Shown piece after piece: positions 44,450 to 60,283 of a DNA stretch of 64,000 bases (positions within the stretch are counted from its first letter, which is position 1; each line of letters opens with the position of its first letter). Where the stretch lies: NCBI GenBank assembly GCA_008501585.1, contig QQUN01000034.1, positions 1 to 64,000 on the forward strand, written 5' to 3'. Below the pieces are notes generated by a model, which searched no databases, was not told where the DNA came from, and saw only the letters and a program-made list of their open reading frames with translations. This DNA comes from Pseudomonadota bacterium. Its GTDB lineage: Bacteria > Pseudomonadota > Gammaproteobacteria > Burkholderiales > Rhodocyclaceae. The translations under genes were made by a program, and so were the position numbers.

Positions 44450-46590
44450 AGTTCAATATGGGTTTCTTTCTGGTCGCAGCCGGCTTGTGGATGGCGCAGG
44501 CGACATCGCCCGTTCTGGCGCAGGCGGCATCGGCAGATGCCGTCACGCCGGACAACGCCATCGAAGCGCTGGATGTATCCCGCCAGGGGGGCAACATCTA
44601 CGTCAAGCTTCGTCTCAAGACACCGCTGAGCCAGCCGCCGGCGAGCTTCAGCGTGGCCAATCCGGCGCGGATCGCCTTTGACTTCCCGGGGACGGGCAAC
44701 GGCTTGGGCCGAAGCCTGCAGGCGATCGATGAAGGTGATCTGCGCAGTGCGAACATCGTTCAGGTGGGCGACCGGACCCGTCTGGTGCTGAATCTGGTCA
44801 AAATGACGCCCTACGATACGTCGATCGAGGGGCAGGATGTGCTGATTTCCCTCACGCCGGTCCGTCGTGAGCCGTCCGAGCTCCGGCCCAACGATCGTCC
44901 GTTTGCGAGCTTTGCCGAAACGGGCCGCACGACGGCCGCGTCGGAAGGGAAATTCGTCCGCGACATCAATTTCCGTCGTGGTTCGGAAGGCGAGGGGCGG
45001 ATCATCGTCGAGCTGAGCGACCCCGACACCGGCATCGATATCCGTCAGCAGGGCGACGCGCTTGCCGTGGATTTCCTCAAGACGACGTTGCCGGAGAACC
45101 TGCGCCGGAAGTCCGATGTCACCGACTTCGCCACGCCGGTCGGCGAGTTCGTGGCGCAGCCGCAGGGGGCCAATACCCGCCTGCTGATCAAGCCCAACGG
45201 GCTGTGGGAGCACAACGCCTATCAGAGTGACAACCAGTTCGTCATCGAGATCAAGCGTGTCGTCGAAGACCCGAAGAAGCTCGTTCAAGGGGCGCGCGGC
45301 AAGTACCAGGGCGACAAGCTGTCGTTGAACTTCCAGAACATCGATGTGCGCTCGGTGCTGCAGGTCATTGCCGACTTCACCGATTTCAACATCATTACCA
45401 GCGACACCGTGCAGGGCAGCCTGACACTGCGCCTCAAGGATGTGCCGTGGGATCAGGCGCTGGACATCATCCTCCAGTCCAAGGGGCTGGACATGCGCAA
45501 GCATGGCAACGTGATCTGGATCGCCCCGCGCGACGAGCTGGCCGCGCGCGAGAAGCTGGAACTTGAAGCCCTCGCCCAGATCGGTGATCTGGAGCCCCTG
45601 AAGACCGAGAGTTTCCAGATCAACTACCACAAGGCCAAGGAGATCTTCGACTTCCTCAAGGACAAGAACCAGACCGTGCTGTCGAAGCGCGGCAGCGTGA
45701 TTGTCGACGAACGCAGCAACAAGGTGTTCGTGACCGATGTCGGAACCCGTCTGGACGATCTGCGCCGCCTGATCCAGGAAATCGACATTCCGCCGCGCCA
45801 GGTGCTGATTGAGGCGCGCATTGTCGAAGCGGACAAGGGGTTTGCGCGTGACCTCGGGGTGCGTATGGGTGTGCATATGCCCGGTGCGCCGTTTGGCGGG
45901 CCCGGGGGGTCGCGCGCGGTCATCGGTGGTGGCTTGCGCGACACCGGCTTCCACACCGGTCAGGTGGCTGATACGCCCGATTTCCTCAACGACAGCCTCG
46001 GCGTCAACCTGCCGGCATCGCCCTCGACGGGCACCCCGGCGCAGTTGTCGCTGATCCTGTTCAACAGTGCGGCGACCCGCTTCCTCAACCTTGAGTTGAG
46101 TGCGCTTGAAGTGGATAACCGCGGGCGCGTGGTGTCGAGCCCGCGAGTCCTGACGGCGAACCAGGTCGAGGCGGTCATGGAGCAGGGGACCGAGATTCCG
46201 TACCAGTCGGCGACCAGTTCCGGTGCGACCAGTGTGCAGTTCCGCAAGGCGGTGCTGTCGCTCAAGGTGCGTCCGAACATCACGCCGGACGGTCGGGTCC
46301 AGCTCTTTGTCGATGTCAACAAGGACAAGCCGGGTGCGACGGTGCCCGGTGGTGTCGCCATCGATACCAAGCACGTGAAGACCGAAGTCATGGTTGAAAA
46401 CGGCGGCACCGTGGTGATTGGTGGCGTGTATGAGGAGGAAGAGAGCAAGCAGGTCGATCGTGTGCCCGTTCTCGGGGAGATTCCGGTCGTCGGTGCCTTG
46501 TTCCGGAGCACCCAGCAGGTCTCCAACCGCAAGGAGTTGCTGGTCTTCATCACGCCGCGCATCGTGACGCAAGCGTTGTCGCTGCGGTAA
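44446..46590 (+). CDS. pilQ: PilQ, type IV pilus secretin
   Basis: The outer-membrane pore for the pilus. 714 residues. A signal peptide, then two AMIN domains (about 35-130 and 165-280), a secretin/TonB short N-domain (VLQVIADFTDFNIITSDTVQ), an N1-type KH fold, and the C-terminal secretin domain ending HVKTEVMVENGGTVVIGGVY and VPVLGEIPVVGALFRS, a classical signature. The order pilM-Q and the tight spacing are standard. aroK follows 4 nt after the stop. Confidence 0.96.
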   Translation: MKFNMGFFLVAAGLWMAQATSPVLAQAASADAVTPDNAIEALDVSRQGGNIYVKLRLKTPLSQPPASFSVANPARIAFDFPGTGNGLGRSLQAIDEGDLRSANIVQVGDRTRLVLNLVKMTPYDTSIEGQDVLISLTPVRREPSELRPNDRPFASFAETGRTTAASEGKFVRDINFRRGSEGEGRIIVELSDPDTGIDIRQQGDALAVDFLKTTLPENLRRKSDVTDFATPVGEFVAQPQGANTRLLIKPNGLWEHNAYQSDNQFVIEIKRVVEDPKKLVQGARGKYQGDKLSLNFQNIDVRSVLQVIADFTDFNIITSDTVQGSLTLRLKDVPWDQALDIILQSKGLDMRKHGNVIWIAPRDELAAREKLELEALAQIGDLEPLKTESFQINYHKAKEIFDFLKDKNQTVLSKRGSVIVDERSNKVFVTDVGTRLDDLRRLIQEIDIPPRQVLIEARIVEADKGFARDLGVRMGVHMPGAPFGGPGGSRAVIGGGLRDTGFHTGQVADTPDFLNDSLGVNLPASPSTGTPAQLSLILFNSAATRFLNLELSALEVDNRGRVVSSPRVLTANQVEAVMEQGTEIPYQSATSSGATSVQFRKAVLSLKVRPNITPDGRVQLFVDVNKDKPGATVPGGVAIDTKHVKTEVMVENGGTVVIGGVYEEEESKQVDRVPVLGEIPVVGALFRSTQQVSNRKELLVFITPRIVTQALSLR

Positions 46591-46594
46591 GCCC

Positions 46595-47161
46595 ATGGTG
46601 TCGGCTGGCGCGGCAAAGGCCGACACCCCGGTATGGCATCGCGCGCCCTGCATCGTGCTGGTCGGGATGATGGGCGCAGGCAAAACGACGGTGGGGCGCG
46701 AGTTGGCTCGGCGCTTCCACCGTCGTTTTGTCGATAGTGATCACGAGATCTGTGCGCGTACCGGCGTGTCTGTTCCTGTCATATTTGACGTGGAAGGTGA
46801 GGCGGGTTTCCGTCGGCGCGAGTCGCAGGTGATCGACGACCTGACCCGCGAAACCGATCTCGTCCTGGCCACCGGGGGCGGCGTGGTGCTGGCCGAAGAG
46901 AATCGTGCTGTCTTGCGATCACGCTGCATGGTGATCTATCTCGATGTTCCGCCTGCCGTGCTCTGGGAACGCACCCGCCACGACCGCAATCGGCCGCTGC
47001 TGCAGGTCGATGATCCGCGGGGGCGGATCGAGGCGCTCTACCGGGAGCGTGACCCGCTTTACCGAGAAGTGGCGCACGTGGTTGTCCCCGGGGGGCGCGG
47101 TAGCGCAAAATCGATGCTTCGAAAGATCGAGAAGGCACTGGAACACGCATGCGAAAACTGA
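46595..47161 (+). CDS. aroK: Shikimate kinase (AroK)
   Basis: ATP-dependent phosphorylation of shikimate in aromatic amino-acid synthesis. 188 residues. The P-loop [15 protein letters not shown], the shikimate-binding [11 protein letters not shown], the GGGVVL segment and the lid [11 protein letters not shown] are present. Compared with E. coli AroK it has about 15 extra N-terminal residues; an internal later start is not favoured by any ribosome site seen. Overlaps aroB by 13 nt. Confidence 0.94.
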   Translation: MVSAGAAKADTPVWHRAPCIVLVGMMGAGKTTVGRELARRFHRRFVDSDHEICARTGVSVPVIFDVEGEAGFRRRESQVIDDLTRETDLVLATGGGVVLAEENRAVLRSRCMVIYLDVPPAVLWERTRHDRNRPLLQVDDPRGRIEALYRERDPLYREVAHVVVPGGRGSAKSMLRKIEKALEHACEN

Positions 47162-48237
47162 CGGTTGCACTGGCTGAGCGCAGTTACCCGATCCTGATCG
47201 GCCAGGGGGTTCTCGATGATTCCGCTGCCATCGCGGCGGCCGTCAAAACGCCCCGGGTGGCCATCGTCACCAACGATGTCGTCGCGCCACTCTACCTCGC
47301 TCGCCTGATCACGACCCTCGAGAAAGCGGGGATCGCCCATGATCAAGTCGTGCTGCCGGACGGCGAAGCGCACAAGGACTGGCAGACGCTGAACACCATT
47401 TTTGACGCGTTGCTGGCCGGGCATTTCGATCGCAGCACCACCCTGATCGCACTTGGCGGCGGTGTGGTGGGCGACATGGCGGGTTTTGCTGCCGCGACCT
47501 ATCAGCGGGGGATCCCGTTCATCCAGATTCCGACCACCTTGCTCTCGCAGGTCGATTCCTCGGTGGGCGGGAAAACGGCGATCAACCACCCGCTGGGCAA
47601 GAACATGATTGGCGCCTTCCACCAGCCGCGGCTGGTGCTGGCGGATACCGATGTGCTCGACACCCTGCCTGATCGTGAGCTGAAGGCCGGCCTGGCCGAA
47701 GTCATCAAATATGGCCTGATCCGTGATCCCGCCTTCTTCGATTGGCTCGAGGCGAACATCGATGCACTGCTCGCGCGCGACGCGAAGGCGCTGGCCGAGG
47801 CAATCGAACGCTCCTGCGCCAACAAGGCGCAGATCGTCTCCGAGGACGAGACCGAGCGCGGCGTCCGTGCGTTGCTCAACCTGGGGCATACCTTTGGTCA
47901 CGCCATCGAGGCGGGGATGGGTTTTGGTGTCTGGCTCCATGGCGAAGCGGTGGGGGCCGGCATGGTGATGGCAGCCCGGCTGTCATTGCAGCAAGGCTGG
48001 CTCGATGTCCGTCAGTATGAGCGCGCCGTGGCGCTGATTGCGCGGGCAGGCTTGCCCGTGCGGGGGCCTCGCCTGGGGGCTGCGCGCTACCTCGAGCTCA
48101 TGGCCCACGACAAGAAAGTCGACGCGGGGCGGCTTCGCCTCGTGCTGCTGCGCGATATCGGCGACGCGGAGATCTTTGCCGATGTGCCAACTGCGGATAT
48201 CGCGGCGGCCATCGATGCGTGCTGCGAGCCGGCGTGA
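47149..48237 (+). CDS. aroB: 3-Dehydroquinate synthase (AroB)
   Basis: Cyclises DAHP to dehydroquinate using NAD and a metal. 362 residues. The nucleotide-binding [16 protein letters not shown], the metal-region [19 protein letters not shown], and the histidines in [15 protein letters not shown] and [12 protein letters not shown] are typical. Overlaps aroK upstream, and its TGA overlaps the dgt ATG. Confidence 0.96.
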   Translation: MRKLTVALAERSYPILIGQGVLDDSAAIAAAVKTPRVAIVTNDVVAPLYLARLITTLEKAGIAHDQVVLPDGEAHKDWQTLNTIFDALLAGHFDRSTTLIALGGGVVGDMAGFAAATYQRGIPFIQIPTTLLSQVDSSVGGKTAINHPLGKNMIGAFHQPRLVLADTDVLDTLPDRELKAGLAEVIKYGLIRDPAFFDWLEANIDALLARDAKALAEAIERSCANKAQIVSEDETERGVRALLNLGHTFGHAIEAGMGFGVWLHGEAVGAGMVMAARLSLQQGWLDVRQYERAVALIARAGLPVRGPRLGAARYLELMAHDKKVDAGRLRLVLLRDIGDAEIFADVPTADIAAAIDACCEPA

Positions 48238-49355
48238 TGTTGGCGGATTACGCGGTCTCCGAAAGCAACTCGCGCGGGCGCCAGCACCCTGAAGCGTCGC
48301 CCACCGCCCGGGGCGAGTTCCAGCGGGACCGGGACCGTATCATCCACTCCACCGCGTTCCGGCGGCTCGAGTACAAGACCCAGGTGTTCGTGAACCACGA
48401 GGGGGACCTGTTCCGCACCCGCCTCACGCACAGCATCGAAGTGGCGCAGATCACCCGCACCATCGCACGCGCGCTGGCGCTGAACGAGGATCTCGCCGAA
48501 GCCATCGCGCTCGCCCACGATCTTGGCCACACGCCTTTCGGACATGCCGGCCAGACCGCGCTGAATGCGTGCATGAAGGCCTATGGCGGTTTCGAGCACA
48601 ACCTCCAGTCGTTGCGAACGGTGGATCTGCTCGAAGAGCACTACGCCGAGTTCGACGGGCTGAACCTCACCTATGAGACCCGCGAGGGCATCCTCAAGCA
48701 CTGCGCGCGTGACAACGCCGCGCGCCTGGGCGAGTTGGGCCAACGGTTTCTTGATGGCACGCAACCGAGCCTCGAGGCCCAGCTGGCCAATCTCGCCGAC
48801 GAGATCGCCTACAACAACCACGACATCGACGATGGTCTTCGCTCGGGCTTGATCACGCTCGAGCAACTCGACGATGTCGCCATCTTTGCCGAGCAGCGGC
48901 GGGCCGTCGAGGCGCGTTACCCCGGGCTCGGTGGCCGCCGCCTGATTCACGAAACCATCCGGCGCATGATCAATCTGATGGCCGTGGACCTGATCGAACA
49001 GACCCGGGCCAACATGGTCGCCGCGGGCGTCAAGACGCTGGCTGACGTCCATGCGGCGCCCCGGCTGGTGGCGTATTCCGACACGCTGCGCCCGGCCTTG
49101 GGGCGGCTCAAGGGGTTTTTGCGCGAGAACCTCTACCACCATTACCAGGTGCTACGCATGACCGACAAGGCGCGCCGGATCATCGCCGACCTGTTCGGCG
49201 CCTTCCTTGCCGATACGCGGCTGCTGCCACCCCAGTATCAGCGTCGCGCCGAGGACGACGCCCCCCGGGCCATTGCCGACTACATCGCCGGCATGACCGA
49301 CCGCTACGCCATGAAAGAGCACCGCCGCCTGTTCGCGGTGGGCGAGATTCATTAG
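48237..49355 (+). CDS. dgt: Deoxyguanosinetriphosphate triphosphohydrolase-like protein (Dgt)
   Basis: HD-domain dNTPase acting on dGTP (or other dNTPs) to give the nucleoside and tripolyphosphate. 372 residues, in the shorter Dgt-like subclass. The metal and active-site motifs are [11 protein letters not shown] and [16 protein letters not shown] (H..HD..D). The ATG at 48237 overlaps the aroB stop. An upstream in-frame start would only add six residues. The order aroK-aroB-dgt-gltB is a common betaproteobacterial block. Confidence 0.93.
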   Translation: MLADYAVSESNSRGRQHPEASPTARGEFQRDRDRIIHSTAFRRLEYKTQVFVNHEGDLFRTRLTHSIEVAQITRTIARALALNEDLAEAIALAHDLGHTPFGHAGQTALNACMKAYGGFEHNLQSLRTVDLLEEHYAEFDGLNLTYETREGILKHCARDNAARLGELGQRFLDGTQPSLEAQLANLADEIAYNNHDIDDGLRSGLITLEQLDDVAIFAEQRRAVEARYPGLGGRRLIHETIRRMINLMAVDLIEQTRANMVAAGVKTLADVHAAPRLVAYSDTLRPALGRLKGFLRENLYHHYQVLRMTDKARRIIADLFGAFLADTRLLPPQYQRRAEDDAPRAIADYIAGMTDRYAMKEHRRLFAVGEIH

Positions 49356-49388
49356 GCATCGCGCCTTTTTGCGCACTGCAAAAAATAC

Positions 49389-49417
49389 TTGAAGGCCCGG
49401 GGATCGGGCTGTATATT
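49389..49417 (+). promoter_or_regulatory. Sigma-70 promoter for gltBD
   Basis: TTGAAG (49389-49394) and TATATT (49412-49417) are exactly 17 bp apart, a good match to consensus. The predicted start is near 49424, about 150 nt before the gltB ATG. Confidence 0.7.
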
Positions 49418-49453
49418 CGAGAGTCCGCCAAGTGTGTTCGTAACGGCGCCGCC

Positions 49454-49496
49454 ATGTGCGTCGTGTAGAGCCGGTGCGCAAGCGACCGGCTTTTTT
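49454..49496 (+). terminator. Leader minigene and intrinsic terminator upstream of gltB (attenuator candidate)
   Basis: A five-codon frame ATG-TGC-GTC-GTG-TAG (49454-49468) is followed 1 nt later by a hairpin, AGCCGGT / ACCGGCT (49469-49475 and 49485-49491), running into six T (49491-49496). Promoter, mini-frame and terminator precede the gltB ATG by about 80 nt, so most transcripts from the promoter could end before gltB. Either an attenuator or a short regulatory RNA of about 75 nt is implied. Confidence 0.6.
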
Positions 49497-49576
49497 GACG
49501 CCTGCCGCAATCGCGTTGCCGAACCGCTCCGGTCCAACGCCGGATGCGGGCAGGCACGAAGTGTCGAGGAAATAGT

Positions 49577-54247
<4,671 letters not shown>

Positions 54248-54248
54248 G

Positions 54249-55715
<1,467 letters not shown>

Positions 55716-55782
55716 GGTGTCGCGACCTTCACGGACCGCCCACGGCGGGGAATGTTGGAACGCGCCCTGAGGGGCGCATCGC

Positions 55783-55850
55783 GTGAAGTTCGCCAAGCTT
55801 TCCGCGAAGTAGACATCTCCCTCACGGGGGCGTCCGAGCTGCCGCGCTAA
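55783..55850 (+). repeat. Degenerate copy of the gltD 3' end
   Basis: This stretch aligns without gaps to 55648-55715, the last 68 nt of gltD. Both begin GTGAAG and share CGCCAAGCT, CGCGAAGT and CGTCCGAGCTGCCGCGCTAA, with substitutions in the middle. The copy lies 135 bp downstream, in the same orientation, and is not itself an open gene. Confidence 0.85.
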
Positions 55851-55867
55851 GCGACACGATGGCAAAA

Positions 55868-55895
55868 GACAAAGGCGGCTTCGGCCGCCTTTGTC
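55868..55895 (+). terminator. UUCG-capped hairpin after gltD
   Basis: Perfect 12-bp stem GACAAAGGCGGC / GCCGCCTTTGTC with a TTCG tetraloop, the extra-stable type common in terminators. The TTTGTC arm provides only a short T-rich end. It probably ends gltBD transcripts. Confidence 0.75.
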
Positions 55896-55927
55896 ATTGG
55901 GACGCCCGCTGTCGCAGCGGTGCATAG

Positions 55928-56046
55928 CCCGGATGCCGGCCGAAGGCCGGAATCCGGGGGGGCGTGGCGGTCGGGCACGGCTTTTCGATGCGGGGCGGTG
56001 TGCCCGATCGGGCCGATGCTCCCGGATTCCGCTGCGCTGCATCCGG
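55928..56046. repeat. Two type-C CCCGGAT...ATCCGGG palindromes
   Basis: CCCGGATGCCGGCC...GGAATCCGGG at 55928-55958 and the inverted CCCGGATTCC...GCATCCGG at 56021-56046. A third family of short palindromes, distinct from types A and B, lying between gltD and the convergent ackA. Confidence 0.75.
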
Positions 56047-56074
56047 ACGACGGACGCCCAAGCGGTCAGCCGAC

Positions 56075-57274
56075 TCAGGCGTTGCGCCCGATCAGGTCGA
56101 GCGCATGGCGCGCGATCATCCACTCTTCGTTGGTCGGGATGACGGCGATGGCCACCGGGCTGTCGGCCCGGTCGATGCGGCCGGCGTGCCGGGCGTTGGC
56201 GTCGGCGTCGAGCGCCAGCCCCAGCCAGGCCGAGCGGGCGACGATGCCTTCGCGCACCGCGGCGGCGTGTTCGCCGATGCCGCCAGTGAACACCAGCGCA
56301 TCGCAGCCGCCGGCGGCGGCCGCCAGCGAGCCCAGTTCGCGGGCCGCGCGGTAGCAGAACAGGTCGATCGCCTCGCGCGCTTCCGGCGCCGGCGAGGCGA
56401 GCAGGTCGCGCATGTCGGCGCTGATGCCCGAGACGCCGAGCAGGCCGGACTCCTTGTACAGCAGCCGGGTCAGGCCTGCGGCGTCCAGCCCCTTGCGGTC
56501 CATCAGATAGAGCAGCACGCCCGGATCGAGGGCGCCGCTGCGGGTGCCCATCATCAGGCCGTCGATGGCGGTAAAGCCCATGCTCGAGGCCACGCTCTTG
56601 CCGTCGCGCATGGCGCACATGCTGGCGCCGTTGCCCAGGTGGGCGACGATGACCGCGCCGTGCGCGCGCTCGGGCCCGATCGTTTCCGCCAGGTGCCGGC
56701 TGATGTACTCATACGACAGGCCGTGAAACCCGTAGCGGCGCACCCCTTCGTCGTGCAGCGCACGCGGAATGGCAAAGCGCTGCGCCAGGGGCGGCTGCGT
56801 GCGGTGGAAGGCGGTGTCGAAGCAGGCGACCTGCGGCAAGGCCGGCATGGTCCGCCCGACGGCGCGGATGGCGCGCAGGTTGTGCGGCTGGTGCAGTGGC
56901 GCCAGCGGTTCGAACTGACGCAGTTCATCGAGCAGGGCCGCGTCGAGCCGTACCGGTGCGCTGTGCGCCGCACCGCCGTGGACCACGCGGTGGCCGACGC
57001 CGATCAGGTCGAGGCGCGGGGTGTGGGTCTTCATCCAGTCGAGCAGGAAGTCGAGCGCGCCCTGGTGGTGGCTGTCCTGGTCGTCGCCGGCCGGGTGGGG
57101 CACGCTGGCCTCGAAGCGTTCGCCGGAGGCGGCCCGGGCATGCAGGCGTGGATGCGTGCCGATCCCTTCGATCTGACCGGCCAGTGCGGGTTGCTCGGCC
57201 AGGTCGGGTTCGACCGGGTAGAGCGCGAACTTCAGGCTCGAGGAGCCCGCGTTGAGAACCCAGAGCGCTTTCAT
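56075..57274 (-). CDS. ackA: Acetate kinase (AckA)
   Basis: Acetate plus ATP to acetyl phosphate and back. 399 residues. The N-terminal LNAGSSSLKFALY (phosphate 1), GVGHRVVHGGA and FHGLSYEYISRHLAE motifs, the catalytic region VAHLGNGASMCAM, and the adenosine motif VFTGGIGEHAAAVREG are standard ASKHA elements. It is the downstream gene of the pair with the MaoC-PTA fusion, overlapping it by 4 nt. Confidence 0.95.
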   Translation of the reverse strand: MKALWVLNAGSSSLKFALYPVEPDLAEQPALAGQIEGIGTHPRLHARAASGERFEASVPHPAGDDQDSHHQGALDFLLDWMKTHTPRLDLIGVGHRVVHGGAAHSAPVRLDAALLDELRQFEPLAPLHQPHNLRAIRAVGRTMPALPQVACFDTAFHRTQPPLAQRFAIPRALHDEGVRRYGFHGLSYEYISRHLAETIGPERAHGAVIVAHLGNGASMCAMRDGKSVASSMGFTAIDGLMMGTRSGALDPGVLLYLMDRKGLDAAGLTRLLYKESGLLGVSGISADMRDLLASPAPEAREAIDLFCYRAARELGSLAAAAGGCDALVFTGGIGEHAAAVREGIVARSAWLGLALDADANARHAGRIDRADSPVAIAVIPTNEEWMIARHALDLIGRNA

Positions 57275-58683
57275 GGGGCGGCAACCTCGCGGCGGTGATG
57301 GGCCATCAGCTGGGCGATGGCGCAGGAGGCGGCGCGGGCTTCGGCCGTGTCGGCGCGGCTGGTGAGCACGATGGGCACCTTGGTGCCGACCACCACGCCG
57401 GCGAGCACGGCATCGGCGAGGTATTCGAGCTGCTTGGCCACCATGTTGCCCGATTCCAGGTCCGGCACCACCAGGATGTCAGCGTTGCCGGCGACGGCAG
57501 AGTGGATGCCCTTGGTCTTGGCGGCAAGCAGCGAGATGGCGTTGTCGAAGGCCAGCGGGCCGTCGAGCATGCCGCCCTTGATCTGGCCGCGGTCGGCCAT
57601 CTTGCACAGCGCGGCGGCGTCGATGGTCGAGCGCAGCTTGCTGGTGACGGTTTCGACGGCCGAGAGAATGGCCACCTTGGGTTCGACGATGCCCATGATC
57701 TGCGCCAGCTCGATGGCGTTCTGGACGATGTCCACCTTTTCTTCCAGCGTCGGCTCGATGTTGATGGCCGCGTCGGTGATCAGCAGCGGGTGCGGGTAGG
57801 TCGGCACCTCGGCGATGAACACATGGCTGATCCGCCGGGCGGTGCGCAGCCCGTGGCTGCGGTTGACCACGGCACTCATCAGCTCGTCGGTGTGCAGCGA
57901 GCCCTTCATCAAGACCTCGACCTCGCCCTTGCGCGCCATGGCCACGCCGGCTTCGGCGGCGGCATGGCTGTGCGGCACGTCGACGATGCGCACGCCGGTC
58001 AGGTCGAAGCCTTCTTCTTCGGCCACGGCGCGGATCTTGGCCTCCGGCCCGACCAGCACCGGAATGATCAGGCCTTCATCGGCAGCTTGCAGGGGGCCGC
58101 CCAGCGACGAGGCATCGCACGGATGCACCACGGCCGTGGGGACCGGGCTCAGGCCGGTCGTCAGCGACAGCAGGTGCTGGTAGCGCAGTTCCTTGTCGGA
58201 GATGGTCACCTCGGGCAGGTTCACCCGCGGGCGCTTGATCTTCTCGGTGGGGGCCGCCACCTCGGCGGTCCCGTCGATGACCTTCAGGCCATCCTGATTG
58301 ATCGCCACGCAGTCGAAGATGATGTGCGAGTTGTGCGCAAACTTCTCACGGCAGGTGACGGTGACTTCCAGCGTGTCGGCAATGCCGACCGGGCGCCAGA
58401 ATTTGAGCGATTGCGTGATGTACACCGTGCCCGGGCCGGGAAACTCGGTGCCCAGGATGGTGGAAAACAGGGTGCTCCCCCACATGCTGTGCCCCACCAC
58501 CTCGCGAAACTGGCTGGAGCGGGCGAATTCGGGGTCGACATGGGTGGGGTTCACGTCGCCGGACATGGCGGCGAACAGGTGGATATCGTTGGGCTTGAGC
58601 GTGCGGATCAGGCGCGCTTGATCGCCGACGGCGATTTCGTCGAAGGTGCGGTTCTCGATGTACTGATGGACGGCCCGTTGCAT
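57271..58683 (-). CDS. MaoC-hydratase/phosphate acyltransferase fusion
   Basis: 470 residues. The N-terminal third (about 1-150) is a MaoC/(R)-enoyl-CoA-hydratase-like hot-dog domain with the hydratase-2 motif FAAMSGDVNPTHVD. The C-terminal 310 residues are a phosphate acetyl/butyryltransferase (Pta/Ptb family) with HPLLITDAAINIEPTLEEK and KGGMLDGPLAFDNAIS. With AckA it would convert acyl-CoA to acyl phosphate and then acid plus ATP. The hydratase domain hints at (R)-3-hydroxyacyl-CoA or PHB-linked metabolism. Both domains look intact; the acyl specificity is inferred. Confidence 0.9.
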   Translation of the reverse strand: MQRAVHQYIENRTFDEIAVGDQARLIRTLKPNDIHLFAAMSGDVNPTHVDPEFARSSQFREVVGHSMWGSTLFSTILGTEFPGPGTVYITQSLKFWRPVGIADTLEVTVTCREKFAHNSHIIFDCVAINQDGLKVIDGTAEVAAPTEKIKRPRVNLPEVTISDKELRYQHLLSLTTGLSPVPTAVVHPCDASSLGGPLQAADEGLIIPVLVGPEAKIRAVAEEEGFDLTGVRIVDVPHSHAAAEAGVAMARKGEVEVLMKGSLHTDELMSAVVNRSHGLRTARRISHVFIAEVPTYPHPLLITDAAINIEPTLEEKVDIVQNAIELAQIMGIVEPKVAILSAVETVTSKLRSTIDAAALCKMADRGQIKGGMLDGPLAFDNAISLLAAKTKGIHSAVAGNADILVVPDLESGNMVAKQLEYLADAVLAGVVVGTKVPIVLTSRADTAEARAASCAIAQLMAHHRREVAAP

Positions 58684-58698
58684 GGCTGGGTTTCCTTT

Positions 58699-58776
58699 AT
58701 GCGTTGCAGCAAACGCATTCTAGTCTTGGCGGTATTGCAGAACTTAGACCCTGATCAATACTTTGGTGCGTTGCAA
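58699..58776 (-). promoter_or_regulatory. Two PhbF/PhaR-like operator candidates before the PTA fusion gene
   Basis: TGGTGCGTTGCAA at 58764-58776 (+ strand) fits TG-N-TGC-N3-GCAA exactly. TGCTGCAACGCAT at 58699-58711 (minus strand) fits except for the last base. I recall this pattern as the reported Herbaspirillum PhbF (PHB repressor) consensus. The first site sits just upstream of the PTA start codon (58683), with TAGAAT on the minus strand (58717-58722) as a possible -10, so the site would overlap the start point. Confidence 0.45.
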
Positions 58777-58842
58777 TATACGATACCCGAGTTGTTGCAC
58801 CGCGGCGCGTCACCGCTCACGGAAACGTCGCATTGCGCGTGC

Positions 58843-58848
58843 TAGAAT
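58843..58848 (+). promoter_or_regulatory. Likely -10 box of glmU
   Basis: TAGAAT about 31 nt before the glmU ATG, in the divergent gap with the PTA gene. The region where a -35 should lie has no good match. GGAG (58871-58874) is the probable ribosome site, 5 nt before ATG at 58880. Confidence 0.4.
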
Positions 58849-58879
58849 CCGCCCGAAAATGCCGAAACATGGAGTTGTC

Positions 58880-60241
58880 ATGCAAGTTGTCGTCCTCGCC
58901 GCCGGCCAGGGAACCCGGATGCGCTCTGCGCTTCCCAAAGTGCTGCAACCCCTCGCCGGGCGGCCGATGCTGGCCCATGTGCTGGAGACGGCGCGCACGC
59001 TTGGCGCGGCAAAAATTTGTGTCGTGTACGGGCATGGCGGCGAGGCGGTGCGCGAGGCGCTGTCGGCGCCCGACCTGGCCTGGGCGCATCAGTCGCCGCA
59101 GTTGGGCACCGGGCACGCAGTGCAGCAGGCCTTGCCGCATCTTGACGACGACCGGATCACGCTGGTGCTGTACGGCGACGTGCCGCGCATCGGCGAGGCC
59201 ACGCTGCGCCGCCTGCTGGCCGCCGCCGAGGGGACGCGCCTCGGCCTGCTCACCGTCGCGCTCGACGACCCCACCGGCTACGGCCGCATCATCCGCGACG
59301 CTGCCGGACAGGTGCAGCGCATCGTCGAGCACAAGGACGCCACCGAGGCCGAGCGCGCCGTGCGCGAGGTCAACACCGGCATCCTCGCCGCGCCCACCGC
59401 CTTGCTGCGCGACTGGCTCGGCCGGCTGAGCAACGACAACGCCCAGGGCGAGTACTACCTGACCGACATCATCGCCATGGCGGTCGAGGCCGGCGTGCCG
59501 GTGGTGGCCACCCAGCCCGACACCGTGGTCGAAACTCTCGGGGTGAATAACCGGCGCCAGCTCGCCGAGCTCGAGCGCAGTTACCAGCGCGATGTCGCCG
59601 ACCGCCTGCTCGAGGCCGGCGTCACGCTGGCCGACCCGGCCCGCATCGATGTGCGCGGTACGCTCAGCTGCGAACGCGATGTGCGTATCGACGTGAACTG
59701 CGTGTTCGAGGGCGAGGTGGTGCTCGGCGAAGGCGTGCACATCGGCGCCCACTGCGTCATCCGCAACGCCCGCATCGGCGCCGGCACGCGCATCCAGCCG
59801 TTCTCGCATATCGAAGACACGACCATGGGCGCCGCCTGCGTGATCGGCCCCTATGCGCGCACCCGCCCCGGCACCGAGCTGGGCGAGGACGTGCATCTGG
59901 GCAACTTCGTCGAGGTCAAGAACAGCCGTATCGCCGACCACTCCAAGGCCAACCACCTCGCCTATGTGGGCGATGCGGACATCGGCCAGCGGGTCAATGT
60001 GGGCGCTGGCACCATTACCTGCAACTATGATGGCGCCAACAAGTTCCGCACCATCATCGAAGACGATGTCTTCATCGGCTCCGACACCCAGCTGGTCGCC
60101 CCGGTGCGTGTCGGCCGCGGCGCCACGCTGGGCGCCGGCACCACGCTCACCAAGGACGCGCCGGCCGAGCAGCTCACCGTCTCGCGCGCCAAGCAACTGA
60201 CCATCGCCGGCTGGAAGCGACCGGTCAAGGCCCCCAAATAA
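58880..60241 (+). CDS. glmU: GlmU: bifunctional GlcN-1-P acetyltransferase/GlcNAc-1-P uridyltransferase
   Basis: Makes UDP-GlcNAc for peptidoglycan, LPS and EPS. 453 residues. The uridyltransferase P-loop-like [18 protein letters not shown] at the N-terminus, [12 protein letters not shown] (metal Asp) and [10 protein letters not shown] belong to the first domain. The left-handed beta-helix C-domain has [20 protein letters not shown] and [14 protein letters not shown] (acetyltransferase). The ATG at 58880 matches the family start and has GGAG upstream. Confidence 0.96.
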   Translation: MQVVVLAAGQGTRMRSALPKVLQPLAGRPMLAHVLETARTLGAAKICVVYGHGGEAVREALSAPDLAWAHQSPQLGTGHAVQQALPHLDDDRITLVLYGDVPRIGEATLRRLLAAAEGTRLGLLTVALDDPTGYGRIIRDAAGQVQRIVEHKDATEAERAVREVNTGILAAPTALLRDWLGRLSNDNAQGEYYLTDIIAMAVEAGVPVVATQPDTVVETLGVNNRRQLAELERSYQRDVADRLLEAGVTLADPARIDVRGTLSCERDVRIDVNCVFEGEVVLGEGVHIGAHCVIRNARIGAGTRIQPFSHIEDTTMGAACVIGPYARTRPGTELGEDVHLGNFVEVKNSRIADHSKANHLAYVGDADIGQRVNVGAGTITCNYDGANKFRTIIEDDVFIGSDTQLVAPVRVGRGATLGAGTTLTKDAPAEQLTVSRAKQLTIAGWKRPVKAPK

Positions 60242-60283
60242 AGCGCCGCGCTGGCACGCGTCGCCAGCCCCAGGAGAAACACC

